DNA of 64,000 nt from Simiduia curdlanivorans (GTDB lineage: Bacteria; Pseudomonadota; Gammaproteobacteria; Pseudomonadales; Cellvibrionaceae): assembly GCF_030409605.1 (NCBI RefSeq), contig NZ_JAUFQG010000006.1:930001-994000 (forward strand). Direction: 5' to 3'. The notes below the pieces were generated by a model. That model saw only the letters and a program-made list of their open reading frames with translations, searched no databases and was not told the DNA's origin. The position numbers and the translations under genes are program-made. Of the stretch, positions 26,243-35,581 are shown piece by piece. Positions within the stretch are counted from its first letter, which is position 1, and every line of letters starts with the position of its first letter.

Positions 26243-26839
26243 TTATTTTTGCGACGCTTGCAGTTGCGCCAATAAACGCTCGCCCCACACCTTAAACAGA
26301 GCAGCAATATTAGCTCGATCGGTATCTATGCTCGCCTGCTGAAATTTCTCACCTACTTGTTGATCGCCGGCAATAATTGCCAATAGATCGCCTGTAGCAC
26401 CGTCAATCATTTCCACTTGTACAGCAATTTCGCCGCTGCCACGGGTCATGACTTTTTCATCTTTAGCTGCAAAGGGGGTGAGCGAGGTGATTTTAACTTC
26501 CACTTCCAAAATACCGGGGCCGGTAAAAGGAACCACTTTAAAGCGCGCATCCTTCTCTACTTCGGCTTTTATGGCATCGTGGTACAAAGCTTGAACAGCG
26601 GCGATATCACGGCCTTCCAAGTTCCACACTTTTGGGCTTTTATCTTCCGCCCAAGCCGGTGGCACAACCTTGGCCTTTGATAAATCTAACGGATGCAAAA
26701 CCACTTGGGTGTAAGCTGAAAAATCCACCCCTGGGCGCACATACTGAATATCCATTGGTTTTTGGGCAAAGCTCAATTGCGCCGCTAATATCAGACTAAT
26801 CGCACCTAAAATCTTCATGGTCCGGTGAAAATGTAACAT
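26243..26839 (-). CDS. Secreted DUF3313-like protein
   Basis: About 198 residues from ATG 26839, which has a strong AGAGGAG SD; a further upstream start lacks one. A signal peptide (MKILGAISLILAAQLSFA) is followed by a mixed alpha/beta domain. Motifs such as RPGVDFSAYTQVVLHPLDL, ILEVEVKITSLTP and GATGDLLAIIAGDQQVG fit the DUF3313 type of envelope proteins of unknown role. No lipobox is visible. It is monocistronic. Confidence 0.75.
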   Translation of the reverse strand: MLHFHRTMKILGAISLILAAQLSFAQKPMDIQYVRPGVDFSAYTQVVLHPLDLSKAKVVPPAWAEDKSPKVWNLEGRDIAAVQALYHDAIKAEVEKDARFKVVPFTGPGILEVEVKITSLTPFAAKDEKVMTRGSGEIAVQVEMIDGATGDLLAIIAGDQQVGEKFQQASIDTDRANIAALFKVWGERLLAQLQASQK

Positions 26840-26962
26840 ACCTGCTCCTCTTAATTCGTTCCGTTGAAGTATCGAGTCTAGACGAAGCTGAACATTAATC
26901 GATTTGGCGGGCAAAAAAAGCTAAGATGCGACGCATCTTAGCTTTCAATAAATCGAAAAGGT

Positions 26963-27793
26963 CTATTTGGTGGTGGTAAATTCGTTACACACCATCACAT
27001 CGATATCTAACCCGCCGATGACCCGCTCAGCCGTGTTACCGCGCAGCAAGGTACCGGTTGAACCCAACTGATTCAGCGTGCCCATAATCACCAAGTCGGC
27101 ATCGATAGCGCTAGCCACAGCTGCGACAACCTCGGCGGTATAACCTTGCTTCACATGAATTCGATCGGCCGGTAATCCAGTTTCATTGGCCAGGGCGCCA
27201 CGGTCGGGATACAGCATCGAATCCAAGTAGCCGTTAACAAAATGCAGTTCGGCATCATAGTTGCCAGCAATATACTTAGCGCGCTGAACGATTTCGCGGT
27301 TTAAGGCTTTCTGCTTGTCTTTATCGGCTTGGAAGTTAACCGCCGCCAAAACCACCTTGCGCTTGTCGTGGGCACCTGGGCGAATCAGTACAACTGGGCA
27401 CTTGGCTTGCTTTAAAACCTGCCACTTAGATTCCGCAAAGGTAAAGCGACGGCTATTTTTGGCGTGCACTGGCAGGTAAATCATTTCTGCATCACAGCGC
27501 TTAGATTCTTGGATAATTGAACCCTGCCAATCGCTCGACCAGCAAACTTGTATTTCACACTCTAGGCCGGCCTCTTCTACCGGCTTGCGGATTTGATCGC
27601 GGAACCAGTACTCGTCGCGGAACAAGTGATCGTTGGTGGCGCGGGTATCTACCGCTTCGCCATCAACAGCCACGAAAACAATTAATTTAGGGCTTGGAGA
27701 ACGGAATTTCGACGTGATCAATGCGCGCTCTAGTGCGATATGACGGTCATTGTTAGGGTCTACGACCACGAATACTTTCTTTTCAGCTTGCAT
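26963..27793 (-). CDS. uspE: Tandem-domain universal stress protein, UspE-like
   Basis: About 276 residues comprising two Usp domains. The second has the ATP-binding signature G-x2-G-x(8)-G-N-TAERV (MGTLNQLGSTGTLLRGNTAERV), while the first lacks it, as in E. coli UspE. These proteins help cells survive stress and modulate motility and adhesion. The start is one of two adjacent ATG codons (27796 or 27793); the second has the better spacing from AGAGG. It is monocistronic. The 190-bp leader includes a 7-bp hairpin (AACCTGC/GCAGGTT) around 27857-27881. Confidence 0.87.
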   Translation of the reverse strand: MQAEKKVFVVVDPNNDRHIALERALITSKFRSPSPKLIVFVAVDGEAVDTRATNDHLFRDEYWFRDQIRKPVEEAGLECEIQVCWSSDWQGSIIQESKRCDAEMIYLPVHAKNSRRFTFAESKWQVLKQAKCPVVLIRPGAHDKRKVVLAAVNFQADKDKQKALNREIVQRAKYIAGNYDAELHFVNGYLDSMLYPDRGALANETGLPADRIHVKQGYTAEVVAAVASAIDADLVIMGTLNQLGSTGTLLRGNTAERVIGGLDIDVMVCNEFTTTK

Positions 27794-27981
27794 CATCAAA
27801 CCTCTATTGCCATAAGCCCTAAGGCTTCCTTATGTTTATAATTGCGGATCTTCCAACCTGCGCTCCTAGCCGGCAGGTTCCAGCCCAGAGCAACCGACAC
27901 CTTACCACAGCCCGCTCCTGTCTTAGCTAATGTGTAGTCACTAAGTTAGCATTTCAAGTGCCGCCGCGGCCTTGCGCCAAA

Positions 27982-28761
27982 TCAGCTTTTGCGCGATTTG
28001 CGCACCAAATCATAGGCGCGCTGGACCTCTTGCGCGCGCTCGGTGGCCATCCTAACCATATCGTCTGGCACGCCCTGCCCCATCAACTTATCTGGGTGAT
28101 TTTCACTCATTAATTTGCGATAAGCCTTTTTCAGTTCGGCATCCGTCGCGGTTTTATCGACACCAAGTGCCGCGTAGGCAGTAGCTAGTTCGCTGCCACT
28201 GGGTGGCGCCGTGTGACCGCGAAACTGATCCTGAGCGCGCAACATGGCTAACAGCTGATCGAAGGCCGCGCCGGCAAAGCCCAAGCCCGCCGCTATCTCG
28301 CGCAGCGCTTCGGCTTCTTTTGGGTGCAGTTCGCCATCGGCCATGGCGATACCGATCAGATAGGTCAGCAACACCCGACGTAAATCGGGAAAGGTCTGCG
28401 TGGCGCTATAAAACTCCCTTACCACGGTGGTCGGCGTGAAAATAGATTCCGTACCAACTTTGAATAGATTAATGGCTTGCGAGCGATGTTCCTCGGTCAT
28501 GCCATATTTAGACATCAAGTTTTCCGTGTGATCGATTTCCTCTTGCGAAATGCGGCCATCGGCCTTAGCCATGTGCCCCAACAAGGGAAACAAGGTATTG
28601 ATAAAGCGCTGCTCCAACTCGCGCTTTTGCTCTGGGCTCAAGCCCATGCCCACTTGGCGTAAACCCTTATCAAAAAAGTGGCCAACAATGATACCGAGAA
28701 TTAACCCCGGTACATTGAGCGTGAGCAGGCCGATGATGCCGCCAATTATTTTTCCAATCAT
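27982..28761 (-). CDS. djlA: Membrane-anchored J-domain co-chaperone, DjlA-like
   Basis: About 259 residues from ATG 28761. One N-terminal glycine-rich membrane helix (IIGGIIGLLTLNVPGLILGIIVGHFFD) anchors a TerB-like helical domain (MAKADGRISQEEID) and a C-terminal J domain with the HPD motif (SENHPDKLMGQG). In E. coli, DjlA stimulates DnaK at the membrane and can induce the Rcs pathway. An rcsF-like gene lies elsewhere in the window (60.7-61.1 kb), but no rcsBCD is seen. The downstream patatin gene is 20 bp upstream on the same strand. Confidence 0.9.
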   Translation of the reverse strand: MIGKIIGGIIGLLTLNVPGLILGIIVGHFFDKGLRQVGMGLSPEQKRELEQRFINTLFPLLGHMAKADGRISQEEIDHTENLMSKYGMTEEHRSQAINLFKVGTESIFTPTTVVREFYSATQTFPDLRRVLLTYLIGIAMADGELHPKEAEALREIAAGLGFAGAAFDQLLAMLRAQDQFRGHTAPPSGSELATAYAALGVDKTATDAELKKAYRKLMSENHPDKLMGQGVPDDMVRMATERAQEVQRAYDLVRKSRKS

Positions 28762-28780
28762 GTTATCCGTCCTAAAGGGC

Positions 28781-29860
28781 CTAAAGCGGCCGTAATACTT
28801 GTAGCCAATCCCCTGATTGCGCAATAGCCAAAAACTCAGCACCTAGAGATTCACTCTTATCCTTAACCTGTCGCCAGCGCCGCTGCCGCTCTGCCTCATT
28901 GCCTTTGAAGCGTTGAAAATCTTTTCGATCTGGTATTTGCCCGCCTGGTAATTGCGCCACATAGGCATCCGTGGGCACCACCATAATAACGTTATTTAGC
29001 GCCTGCGCTTTGGCACGGCGCGACGGCAAGTACTTGTCGTACCAGCCCGGCAGCAACCAACGGTAAAAATGTGGGTAGAGGATCAAGCCCGGCTCAGCCC
29101 AAAAATTGCTCGGCACCGGATGATAATCAATCAAACCACCGTCGCGATAAACGCCGCTGGGCGCGCCGGAAATTGCCGTTTTTGCTGCCATCACGTAGGG
29201 AATCGACCCAGACGCAATCACCGCGTCGCGCAAATTATTGCGGTTGAGTGTTTGCGTTTCTGTGGCAATCCCGTCCAGTGAGCGCACATCGGGCTGAGCC
29301 CGAGCATCGGTAAAGATAACCCGCTCAAATTGACCATTCAAACCCGAGCGCCCGCGCAAGTTGCGGGCAAACGCCGAGGCCATGCCGCGCGCCAATGGCC
29401 AACCTGTGTCACCCGACAGCGCGCCGTGGCAACGTGCCACACCGCAGTGATAATGGAAACGGTTTTGCGTTAACAGGTCGTCCACCTGCGGCTGCTGGAG
29501 GAAGCGATCGAGGATGGCAATCAGTTCGCGGTGGACAATCTGTTTGGTAATACCCTCTTCGTAACTCTGCAAGATATAACCTTCAGCCAATTCATTCAGT
29601 GCCCAGCCGGGTTGGGATTGGCCCGCGGCCGCCAACTTCCAGGCGCCAATGGAGGTGCCTAGAAGGTGCAGGGATTTATCAGCTTTGGGCAACCAAGATT
29701 CAAATATTGCGCGATCCAAGCCGTAAATGGTTAACCATTTAGCCGCCCCCGAGGCACCAAATATCGTTGCGAGTTGCTGCGGCTCTAAGCCATTTTTCAA
29801 AATGTGTCGATAAGCCGCTGGCCCTGCCAAGAGCTCAAATGAGGGAATAGGTTGTGTCAT
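28781..29860 (-). CDS. Patatin-like phospholipase
   Basis: 359 residues. A patatin fold with nucleophile elbow GTSIG (about residue 69), an oxyanion segment near GASGAAKW and catalytic Asp in DGGLIDYH, so a serine-aspartate dyad lipid acyl hydrolase is expected. No signal peptide is visible, so it is probably cytoplasmic or peripheral. The SD is AAGG 4 nt upstream. It shares an operon-like arrangement with djlA (20-bp gap). Confidence 0.88.
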   Translation of the reverse strand: MTQPIPSFELLAGPAAYRHILKNGLEPQQLATIFGASGAAKWLTIYGLDRAIFESWLPKADKSLHLLGTSIGAWKLAAAGQSQPGWALNELAEGYILQSYEEGITKQIVHRELIAILDRFLQQPQVDDLLTQNRFHYHCGVARCHGALSGDTGWPLARGMASAFARNLRGRSGLNGQFERVIFTDARAQPDVRSLDGIATETQTLNRNNLRDAVIASGSIPYVMAAKTAISGAPSGVYRDGGLIDYHPVPSNFWAEPGLILYPHFYRWLLPGWYDKYLPSRRAKAQALNNVIMVVPTDAYVAQLPGGQIPDRKDFQRFKGNEAERQRRWRQVKDKSESLGAEFLAIAQSGDWLQVLRPL

Positions 29861-29955
29861 GAAGCCTTAAACACCGAATGTTTCAAACGGGCGTAAGGTT
29901 ACCTTTGCCGCAACCTAGGTGCAAATGCTAGACCAAGAGCCAAGCGGGAGCGGCG

Positions 29956-30663
29956 CTAGAATTCAGCGCCGCCTGGACCCTCTAGCCAAACACTCAGCTC
30001 AGAGAGGGCGGTGGAGGTCAGTAGATAGTGATTTGCCTGCACCGAAGTGCGCTTTTGAATTTCGGCAAAAAGTGCCGGAAAATCATCAAATAGGCGCGAT
30101 TGCACCGCGCCGGCCGCCGCCACATAGCCCCACATCTGCATTAACGCATCGCGCAGGCTCTCGCGGCTAGGTCGAACACGCAGCTGCCCCATAACTTCTG
30201 CAGCCACCCAATCGAAATTGTCTCGGCCTTTACCGGTGGCGACTTTTACACTGATAGCTCGATAGGCATCCATAGAGCGTGCCGCTACCGAGTACTTATG
30301 ATGAGTCCATAAACCTTTCGTGGTTTGTGGCAAGGGAATTCGGCCCGGGGCTCTATCCGCTACATTTGCCAGCTCCACTAACTGTGCACCAGGCGCCATC
30401 AACTTGGGCCAAACCAAATTCAAGGGCGCCAACTGAGTACTTTGCGCGTCCATCGATACCGCCAACTCGCGCAGCCTACACTCAGCGTTTATCCACGCCT
30501 CGACGCAACGCAATGCATTCAAGCAATGAGACCAATGACGCGCCTGTGCCGCACCATCGCCCTCCGGCTTGCCGCGGTTGGCTAACAACGAGATAACCCA
30601 GTGGCGCTGCGTCAATAACTCTTCGTCATTCAGGTAACCGGGCGATAAATCCCACACTTGCAT
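29956..30663 (-). CDS. Pyrimidine-dimer DNA glycosylase-like protein
   Basis: 235 residues. The N-terminus MQVWDLSPGYLNDEELL and the helix HWSHCLNALRCVEAWINAECRLREL resemble the Pyr_excise (T4 endonuclease V-like) family, in which the N-terminal residue region forms the glycosylase active site. The body beyond about residue 80 is not recognisable to me. GAGG lies 7 nt upstream of the start. Repair of UV lesions is therefore only a tentative function. It is upstream of the patatin gene by 95 bp. Confidence 0.6.
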   Translation of the reverse strand: MQVWDLSPGYLNDEELLTQRHWVISLLANRGKPEGDGAAQARHWSHCLNALRCVEAWINAECRLRELAVSMDAQSTQLAPLNLVWPKLMAPGAQLVELANVADRAPGRIPLPQTTKGLWTHHKYSVAARSMDAYRAISVKVATGKGRDNFDWVAAEVMGQLRVRPSRESLRDALMQMWGYVAAAGAVQSRLFDDFPALFAEIQKRTSVQANHYLLTSTALSELSVWLEGPGGAEF

Positions 30664-31053
30664 TGTTGTGCCTCAAAAGTAGCTGCTGAAGGCAATATCG
30701 TCCGGGAGGTTGCACACGCAGTGGCGCTGTAGCTGGCCGACTGCATGAATTCAGCGAGATAAGTATCAATTCTAGCGCAAATTGTAGGGAGGTTCGGTGC
30801 ACAAGAAAAGACCCCAGCACTCGACAGAGACAAGGGTACCAATAAGTAACACGAAATAAGCCCACTAAGCTCCGCCACAGCCTGCGTTTCATACCGTTGC
30901 TGGCTAACCGTAAAAAGACACCCGTCCTATGAATAGCCGCCTTCTCAAGCGCTACTTGGTATTGTAAATCAAGCATCTCGCGTATGATTCAACGCTAGCG
31001 TCACACTTACGCAAGCTAAGTGCTACTGAACTAAACGGTCGTAGACTTTACCC
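30664..31053. other. Intergenic region, no gene supported
   Basis: 390 bp between divergent genes. Minus-strand frames of 82-116 codons exist here but have unusual composition (Cys/Leu/Arg-rich, no domain, no SD) and overlap each other and the downstream gene. The region probably holds the two promoters only. Confidence 0.5.
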
Positions 31054-32037
31054 ATGCCAGCCATCGACAAACTTATCGCGCGCCTGTATCGAGCCACGGC
31101 AGATGTGCCCGCCGCAAAATTCAGAGCTTGGGCGCTGGAAGCTGTGCGCTCCGAGTTGCCGTTTGATGCGGCAATTTGGGCAACGGGGCATCATTCCACA
31201 CTAAAATTTCACACCAAAACCTGTCTCGATGTGGATGCCAATATTCTCGACGACTTACTTGCCTGGCGAGACATCAACCCCATAGGCCATTACTTTTTTG
31301 TCGATAAAATGCAGGCTGGTGCAAACTTGGACCTGTCTGGCTTAAATTCGCGCTTTGGCCAAGCCGTTACCATGGCTGAGCTGGTTAGTGACGAGGTTTT
31401 TTACAAGTCGCCACTCTACACAAGGTGCTTTAAACCGAGATCCATCGAACGCATATTAAGTTCACTGCACTTACACGAACGCAGCGGAACATTTTCCTTA
31501 TTGAGCCTGTATCGATTCGATCGCGACCACCCATTCAGCGACGCGGAAAAAGCACTACAACAACAATTACTTTTCCACCTGCTAGAAAGCGAACGCCACG
31601 CCTTTTATCTGCGCCTGCAATCGCTTCAACCCCAGCCGGGCGAGTGTTTCGCGCTCACCGACTCAGAGGGAATTTACTACCAAGTTGATCACGGGTTTTT
31701 AGATTTAATTCAACACTACAACCCTAACGCCGAATCCCAACAATTGCCTAAACAGCTGTTGACGTCAGATCAGAAAATTAACGGGTTAACCACAAAATGT
31801 GTGCGCGAAGGTGAATTATGGGTTGTGAGCGCGCGCCCCACCCATCGCTTAGATCAACTGACCGAGCGAGAGTGGCAAGTGGTAGACGGTGTGCGCTCGG
31901 GCAAATCCTTCAAGACGATTGCCAAGGAGCTCGAGCTCTCGGCCTCGACGGTGTCCAACCACCTGTACCGAATCTACCGAAAACTCGGTATTAATCATCG
32001 AAACGAATTATTGCAATTGTGCGCCGAACGGAAATAA
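31054..32037 (+). CDS. LuxR-family transcriptional regulator next to puuA
   Basis: 327 residues. The N-terminal 240 residues form a GAF/PAS-like sensory part without a recognised ligand site. The C-terminal LuxR helix-turn-helix is clear (LTEREWQVVDGVRSGKSFKTIAKELELSASTVSNHLYRIYRKLGI). It is convergent with puuA and shares the intergenic terminator region. A second LuxR-type regulator lies on the other side of puuA, so control of polyamine catabolism is plausible but inferred. Confidence 0.87.
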   Translation: MPAIDKLIARLYRATADVPAAKFRAWALEAVRSELPFDAAIWATGHHSTLKFHTKTCLDVDANILDDLLAWRDINPIGHYFFVDKMQAGANLDLSGLNSRFGQAVTMAELVSDEVFYKSPLYTRCFKPRSIERILSSLHLHERSGTFSLLSLYRFDRDHPFSDAEKALQQQLLFHLLESERHAFYLRLQSLQPQPGECFALTDSEGIYYQVDHGFLDLIQHYNPNAESQQLPKQLLTSDQKINGLTTKCVREGELWVVSARPTHRLDQLTEREWQVVDGVRSGKSFKTIAKELELSASTVSNHLYRIYRKLGINHRNELLQLCAERK

Positions 32038-32060
32038 AAAACGGCGCCAAAAGGCGCCGT
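32035..32060 (-). terminator. Intrinsic terminator of puuA
   Basis: A perfect 8-bp stem ACGGCGCC/GGCGCCGT with a 4-nt loop, followed in the minus direction by at least five T. It also lies directly after the LuxR-type gene stop. Confidence 0.9.
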
Positions 32061-32081
32061 CTGTTAACCAACAACAAGCTG

Positions 32082-33455
32082 TTAAAAGGCTAACAAATAC
32101 GCGTCGTATTCCATCCGCGTCACAGTGTGACGGAACTCGTCTAACTCTTGACGCTTGGCCGCTAAATAGGAGCGCTGGAACACTTCGCCTAAATGGGTGC
32201 GGACAAATTTCGAACGCTCAAACGCGTTGAGCGAATCGGGCCAGTACACAGGCAAAGAAGATTGCGCCTGACTGTAAGCATCGCCTTCCATTGCCGCGGT
32301 GGGCTGCAATTTCTTGGTCAAGCCTTCGTAAGCACCCGCTAAAATTGACGCCAAGACTAAATAGGGGTTGGCATCGGCGCCACTGACGCGGTGTTCAATA
32401 CGGGTAGCGGCAAAATCATCGGAAGGAATACGCAACGCCACGGTACGATTTTCATAACCCCAGGTCGGCGCCATGGGCGCATAAGAACCCGGCTGAAAGC
32501 GACGGTAAGAGTTAAAGTTGGGCGCGTAGATGGCCATGGTTTCCACCATGGTCGACTGCACACCGGCAATCGCGTGCAACAGTGCTTCACTGCCTTCTTC
32601 AGTTTCGTTGTTAAAGATATTGTGCCCGGCTTCATCCAGAATACTGAAATGAACGTGCATGCCGTTACCCGCCATATCGCCGAACGGCTTCGCCATAAAC
32701 GATGCGTTTAAATCGTGCCGACGAGCGACGCTCTTAATCACACGCTTCAACATCATGGCGTGATCGGCGGCACTACACGGGTCATCTTCGTGGTGAAGAT
32801 TGATCTCATACTGAGCCGGTGCAAATTCTTTAACCAAGGTATCCACGGGCACACCAAGGGTTTCACAAGCTTCGCGCATTTCGTGAAATGCTTCCTGATA
32901 CTCTTGCATCAAATCCAAACTGTAGGGCTGGCCACCAATCGGATAGTCGGCGTTTGCATCGCAACCAGCATGTACTGGGCGACCCGTGTTATCGCGCTTT
33001 TCCTCAAGCAGGTAGAATTCCAACTCGATAGCTACAACCGGTTTCAAACCGAGCGCCTTAAACTTTTCCACGATGCTGTCTAACACAACGCGCGGATCGC
33101 CAATAAAGGGCTGTTCGTCGAGGTCAGCCATATGCACAAACATCTGCCCCATGGGGCGATCAGTCCAAGGCACTCGGCTTAAGCTTGAGGCCACGGGAAT
33201 ACAAATACCATCGGCATCGCCATCGTCGAAAGCAACGCCGGGCGCATCGCGACCCCAAATATCGAAATTCAAGGTGGTCACCGGCAGTTTTAAACCGCCC
33301 TTGAAGGCCTTTAATAAATTGTCGCGGGGCAACCACTTGCCGCGCAAAACGCCGTTAATATCCGGTAGCAACACCTCGATAGTTTCAATATCGGGGTTTG
33401 CTTCTAAAAATTGTTTTGCTAGCTCTAAATCATTAATACTGCTTGGGCCAAGCAT
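32082..33455 (-). CDS. puuA: Gamma-glutamylputrescine synthetase (glutamine synthetase family)
   Basis: About 457 residues of the GS type III/PuuA subgroup. It ligates glutamate to putrescine with ATP, the entry to the gamma-glutamylated putrescine pathway. Visible family motifs are IEVLLPDINGVLRGKWLP, AIELEFYLL, FAPAQYEINLHH, MHVHFSIL, and FAATRIEHRVSGADANPYL with the metal- and ATP-site residues. ATG 33455 is chosen because GGAG sits 6 nt upstream; Met codons further upstream (33476) have no SD. It neighbours two LuxR-type regulators, a GntR and spuC, which supports polyamine use. Confidence 0.93.
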   Translation of the reverse strand: MLGPSSINDLELAKQFLEANPDIETIEVLLPDINGVLRGKWLPRDNLLKAFKGGLKLPVTTLNFDIWGRDAPGVAFDDGDADGICIPVASSLSRVPWTDRPMGQMFVHMADLDEQPFIGDPRVVLDSIVEKFKALGLKPVVAIELEFYLLEEKRDNTGRPVHAGCDANADYPIGGQPYSLDLMQEYQEAFHEMREACETLGVPVDTLVKEFAPAQYEINLHHEDDPCSAADHAMMLKRVIKSVARRHDLNASFMAKPFGDMAGNGMHVHFSILDEAGHNIFNNETEEGSEALLHAIAGVQSTMVETMAIYAPNFNSYRRFQPGSYAPMAPTWGYENRTVALRIPSDDFAATRIEHRVSGADANPYLVLASILAGAYEGLTKKLQPTAAMEGDAYSQAQSSLPVYWPDSLNAFERSKFVRTHLGEVFQRSYLAAKRQELDEFRHTVTRMEYDAYLLAF

Positions 33456-33589
33456 GACCATCTCCATCACGCGCATACCAAAAAATGGTGCGCTGTTTAA
33501 GGGTTTTAACGTACATCGTAGAATTTAGTCGTTATCGCCGACAAAGGCACTTTTTTTCAATTAAAAGGCATAGTTAAAATCTGCTTTAT

Positions 33590-34420
33590 TCAGTCTGGCT
33601 GCTGGCGACCAAAATACCCACGCAGGGGATCTTGTTCAGGCGCTGCATCAAAACAGCCAAGGGAACTGATAAACAGTGAAAACACCTCCGATTGCGAGCT
33701 CACATCGAGCTTTTGATAAATGTTCTTTCTGTGTCGACGCAGGGTTTCGGTCGAAATGCCGAGTTTATCGGCGGCGAAGCGGGTAGAGTAACCACTCAAC
33801 ATCAAACCTAAAACATCCTGCTCACGCGCGGTCAGTACGGATTTGCCAAACAGTGCCACGGCCTGTTTTACCCCGGCTTCTATGCCGGGGTTTAGGGTTT
33901 GTAGCTGCACACAATGCTGCCGAATCAACTGCACAACCATAGGTGAGCAGGCGCTGAGCAGCTCGAGTTCCGCGGCGCTAAAACGCCGAGATTGACGCGC
34001 CCGCATCAGGCACAGGTGGACACTTGTTTTCGCGTCTATTTGCGCAACAAAGACCACTTCGTCACACACATCCAAGCCGTCGTGAAAAGGTTGACGGTTA
34101 TCGTCTACAGCCACGCGCCAGTGACTAAAACCGGTATTTAGCTCACCAGTATGACTCAACTGATAAAAAGGGTCTTGGTGATAGAGTCCGGCTTGGTAAT
34201 CATCCACTTGCTGCTTGCGCTGCGCGCCGGTGAGACGGTGGAACAGTACGCTCGGCTCTGGGCTGTCTTCTATATAGCGCCAAACTTGAGGGTAATCGAC
34301 AGGTAGGGTAGCGGACAGCGCATCGACTAATGCCGCATAAAAATCGGATTTGCCTAGGTAGGCTACCGCTGTGGATATTTCGCGATTCCAGACTTCCAGA
34401 GCCTGCGTATGCAACGTCAT
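33590..34420 (-). CDS. LuxR-family transcriptional regulator upstream of puuA
   Basis: 276 residues. The C-terminal LuxR helix-turn-helix (LTAREQDVLGLMLSGYSTRFAADKLGISTETLRRHRKNIYQKL) follows a GAF/PAS-like N-terminal domain. It lies 114 bp upstream of puuA on the same strand and is divergent from the gntR gene. The ligand is unknown; a role in sensing polyamines or amino acids is inferred from the neighbourhood. Confidence 0.85.
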   Translation of the reverse strand: MTLHTQALEVWNREISTAVAYLGKSDFYAALVDALSATLPVDYPQVWRYIEDSPEPSVLFHRLTGAQRKQQVDDYQAGLYHQDPFYQLSHTGELNTGFSHWRVAVDDNRQPFHDGLDVCDEVVFVAQIDAKTSVHLCLMRARQSRRFSAAELELLSACSPMVVQLIRQHCVQLQTLNPGIEAGVKQAVALFGKSVLTAREQDVLGLMLSGYSTRFAADKLGISTETLRRHRKNIYQKLDVSSQSEVFSLFISSLGCFDAAPEQDPLRGYFGRQQPD

Positions 34421-34641
34421 GATTAAACTGAGCCTAAGCCCATGCCTCTAATTGTGCTATTTGCTGCCCGCTTAAACGAATAATTATTCGATTTGTCGCG
34501 ATAAAAAAGGCCGCAAAGGGCTAATGTAGGGCCAGCTTGCCACATCACTGTAGCAAATGCCCGTTAATTGCGATCGGTTGAACCCGAAGGAAGCACCGTT
34601 TGGTCTAGATAAAGTGAACAAATTAGACCAACACATTAAAA

Positions 34642-34659
34642 ATAATGTGATCACAAAAT
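34642..34659. promoter_or_regulatory. Half-degenerate copy of the GntR palindrome upstream of gntR
   Basis: ATAATGTGATCACAAAAT, 51 bp before the gntR start. It shares ATAATGTGATCACA with the perfect palindrome in the spuC promoter, which suggests autoregulation. A second inverted repeat (TTGGTCTA 34600-34607, TAGACCAA 34624-34631) lies just upstream. Confidence 0.65.
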
Positions 34660-34709
34660 CAAAGTATGGGATAATCTAACCTTGCCCAACTGCAAAGTCA
34701 AACACAGAC

Positions 34710-35396
34710 ATGCTACAAACCCCCACTGAATTCAAAACCCAACAAGAGCGCGTCTACTTTCAGCTGCGCGAAGCGATTTTATGCGGCCGCTTCGTGCCCG
34801 GCAGAGACGTAACCCTGCGCGGTCTGGCCGAGATGCTCAATGTCAGTCCCATGCCCATCCGCGAAGCACTGCGCAGATTAACCGCCGAAAACGCCTTGGC
34901 GCTGAAAGATAATCGCCGCGTCACTGTGCCCCACATGACCGCAACCCGGCTTGAGCAGATTGTCGAGGCGCGGGTGGCGCTAGAGACCCAGGCCGCCATG
35001 CGGGCCCTGCCTCATATCGACGCGGCGCAGCTTGAAGCCCTTAAAACGCTCGACGACAGCGTCACCAAAGCGATCGAAATCCAAGACGCAGAAGCCTATA
35101 TTCGCACTAACCTCGAGTTCCACTGCCAACTCTATAGCCACGGGCCAAACGACGTGATCATGCCCTTGATTGAAAGTTTATGGCTGCAAAGCGCGCCTTT
35201 TATGCGGCTTGTGCTAAACAGAATAGGCTTAGGCTACATCACCGATCGCCATGTCCAAGCCACGGATGCCATCGCTAATCGCGACACCTTGGCGCTAAAA
35301 CTCGCCATAGCCAGCGACATTCGCGAAGGCATCGGCGCGCTGGGGCAAGAGGAGCTAGAGGCCGCCATCGCCGCCGGCCGAGCGGCGCAAACCTAG
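34710..35396 (+). CDS. GntR-family regulator, FCD subgroup
   Basis: 228 residues. The N-terminal winged helix (VYFQLREAILCGRFVPGRDVTLRGLAEMLNVSPMPIREALRRL) is followed by an FCD helical ligand domain (about 85-215) with conserved Arg/His positions (LEFHCQLYS). FCD regulators commonly repress catabolic genes until the substrate binds. It is immediately upstream of and co-oriented with spuC, with the same palindrome before both genes, so a self-repressing putrescine (or downstream aldehyde/acid) sensor is the best guess. Confidence 0.9.
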   Translation: MLQTPTEFKTQQERVYFQLREAILCGRFVPGRDVTLRGLAEMLNVSPMPIREALRRLTAENALALKDNRRVTVPHMTATRLEQIVEARVALETQAAMRALPHIDAAQLEALKTLDDSVTKAIEIQDAEAYIRTNLEFHCQLYSHGPNDVIMPLIESLWLQSAPFMRLVLNRIGLGYITDRHVQATDAIANRDTLALKLAIASDIREGIGALGQEELEAAIAAGRAAQT

Positions 35397-35463
35397 TCAT
35401 TGGCGCGCCGACATTAGACCGATCGAAAAATTTAACCTTTTAGGGGTGTTGCATTACCCCCCA

Positions 35464-35481
35464 ATAATGTGATCACATTAT
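35464..35481. promoter_or_regulatory. Putative GntR operator in the spuC promoter
   Basis: A perfect 18-bp palindrome, ATAATGTGATCACATTAT, 100 bp before the spuC start and in the gntR-spuC gap. The near-identical site at 34642-34659 precedes gntR. The TGTGA/TCACA halves abut without the 6-nt spacer of a CRP site, so a GntR dimer is the better candidate. Confidence 0.75.
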
Positions 35482-35581
35482 CACCTGAATACTGAGCGAG
35501 TGTTTCCCTTGGCGCAAGCCTCCGGGGAACATTCGCCACCACTGACATCAATGCGCCCTCAAAGGCGCCAGAGGAGGTTCC

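Noticed and set aside
30626..30976. Minus-strand frames of 116 and 82 codons upstream of the pyrimidine-dimer glycosylase-like gene
   Set aside because: They overlap each other and the start of the next gene, lack an SD and a domain, and have composition unlike the neighbours.
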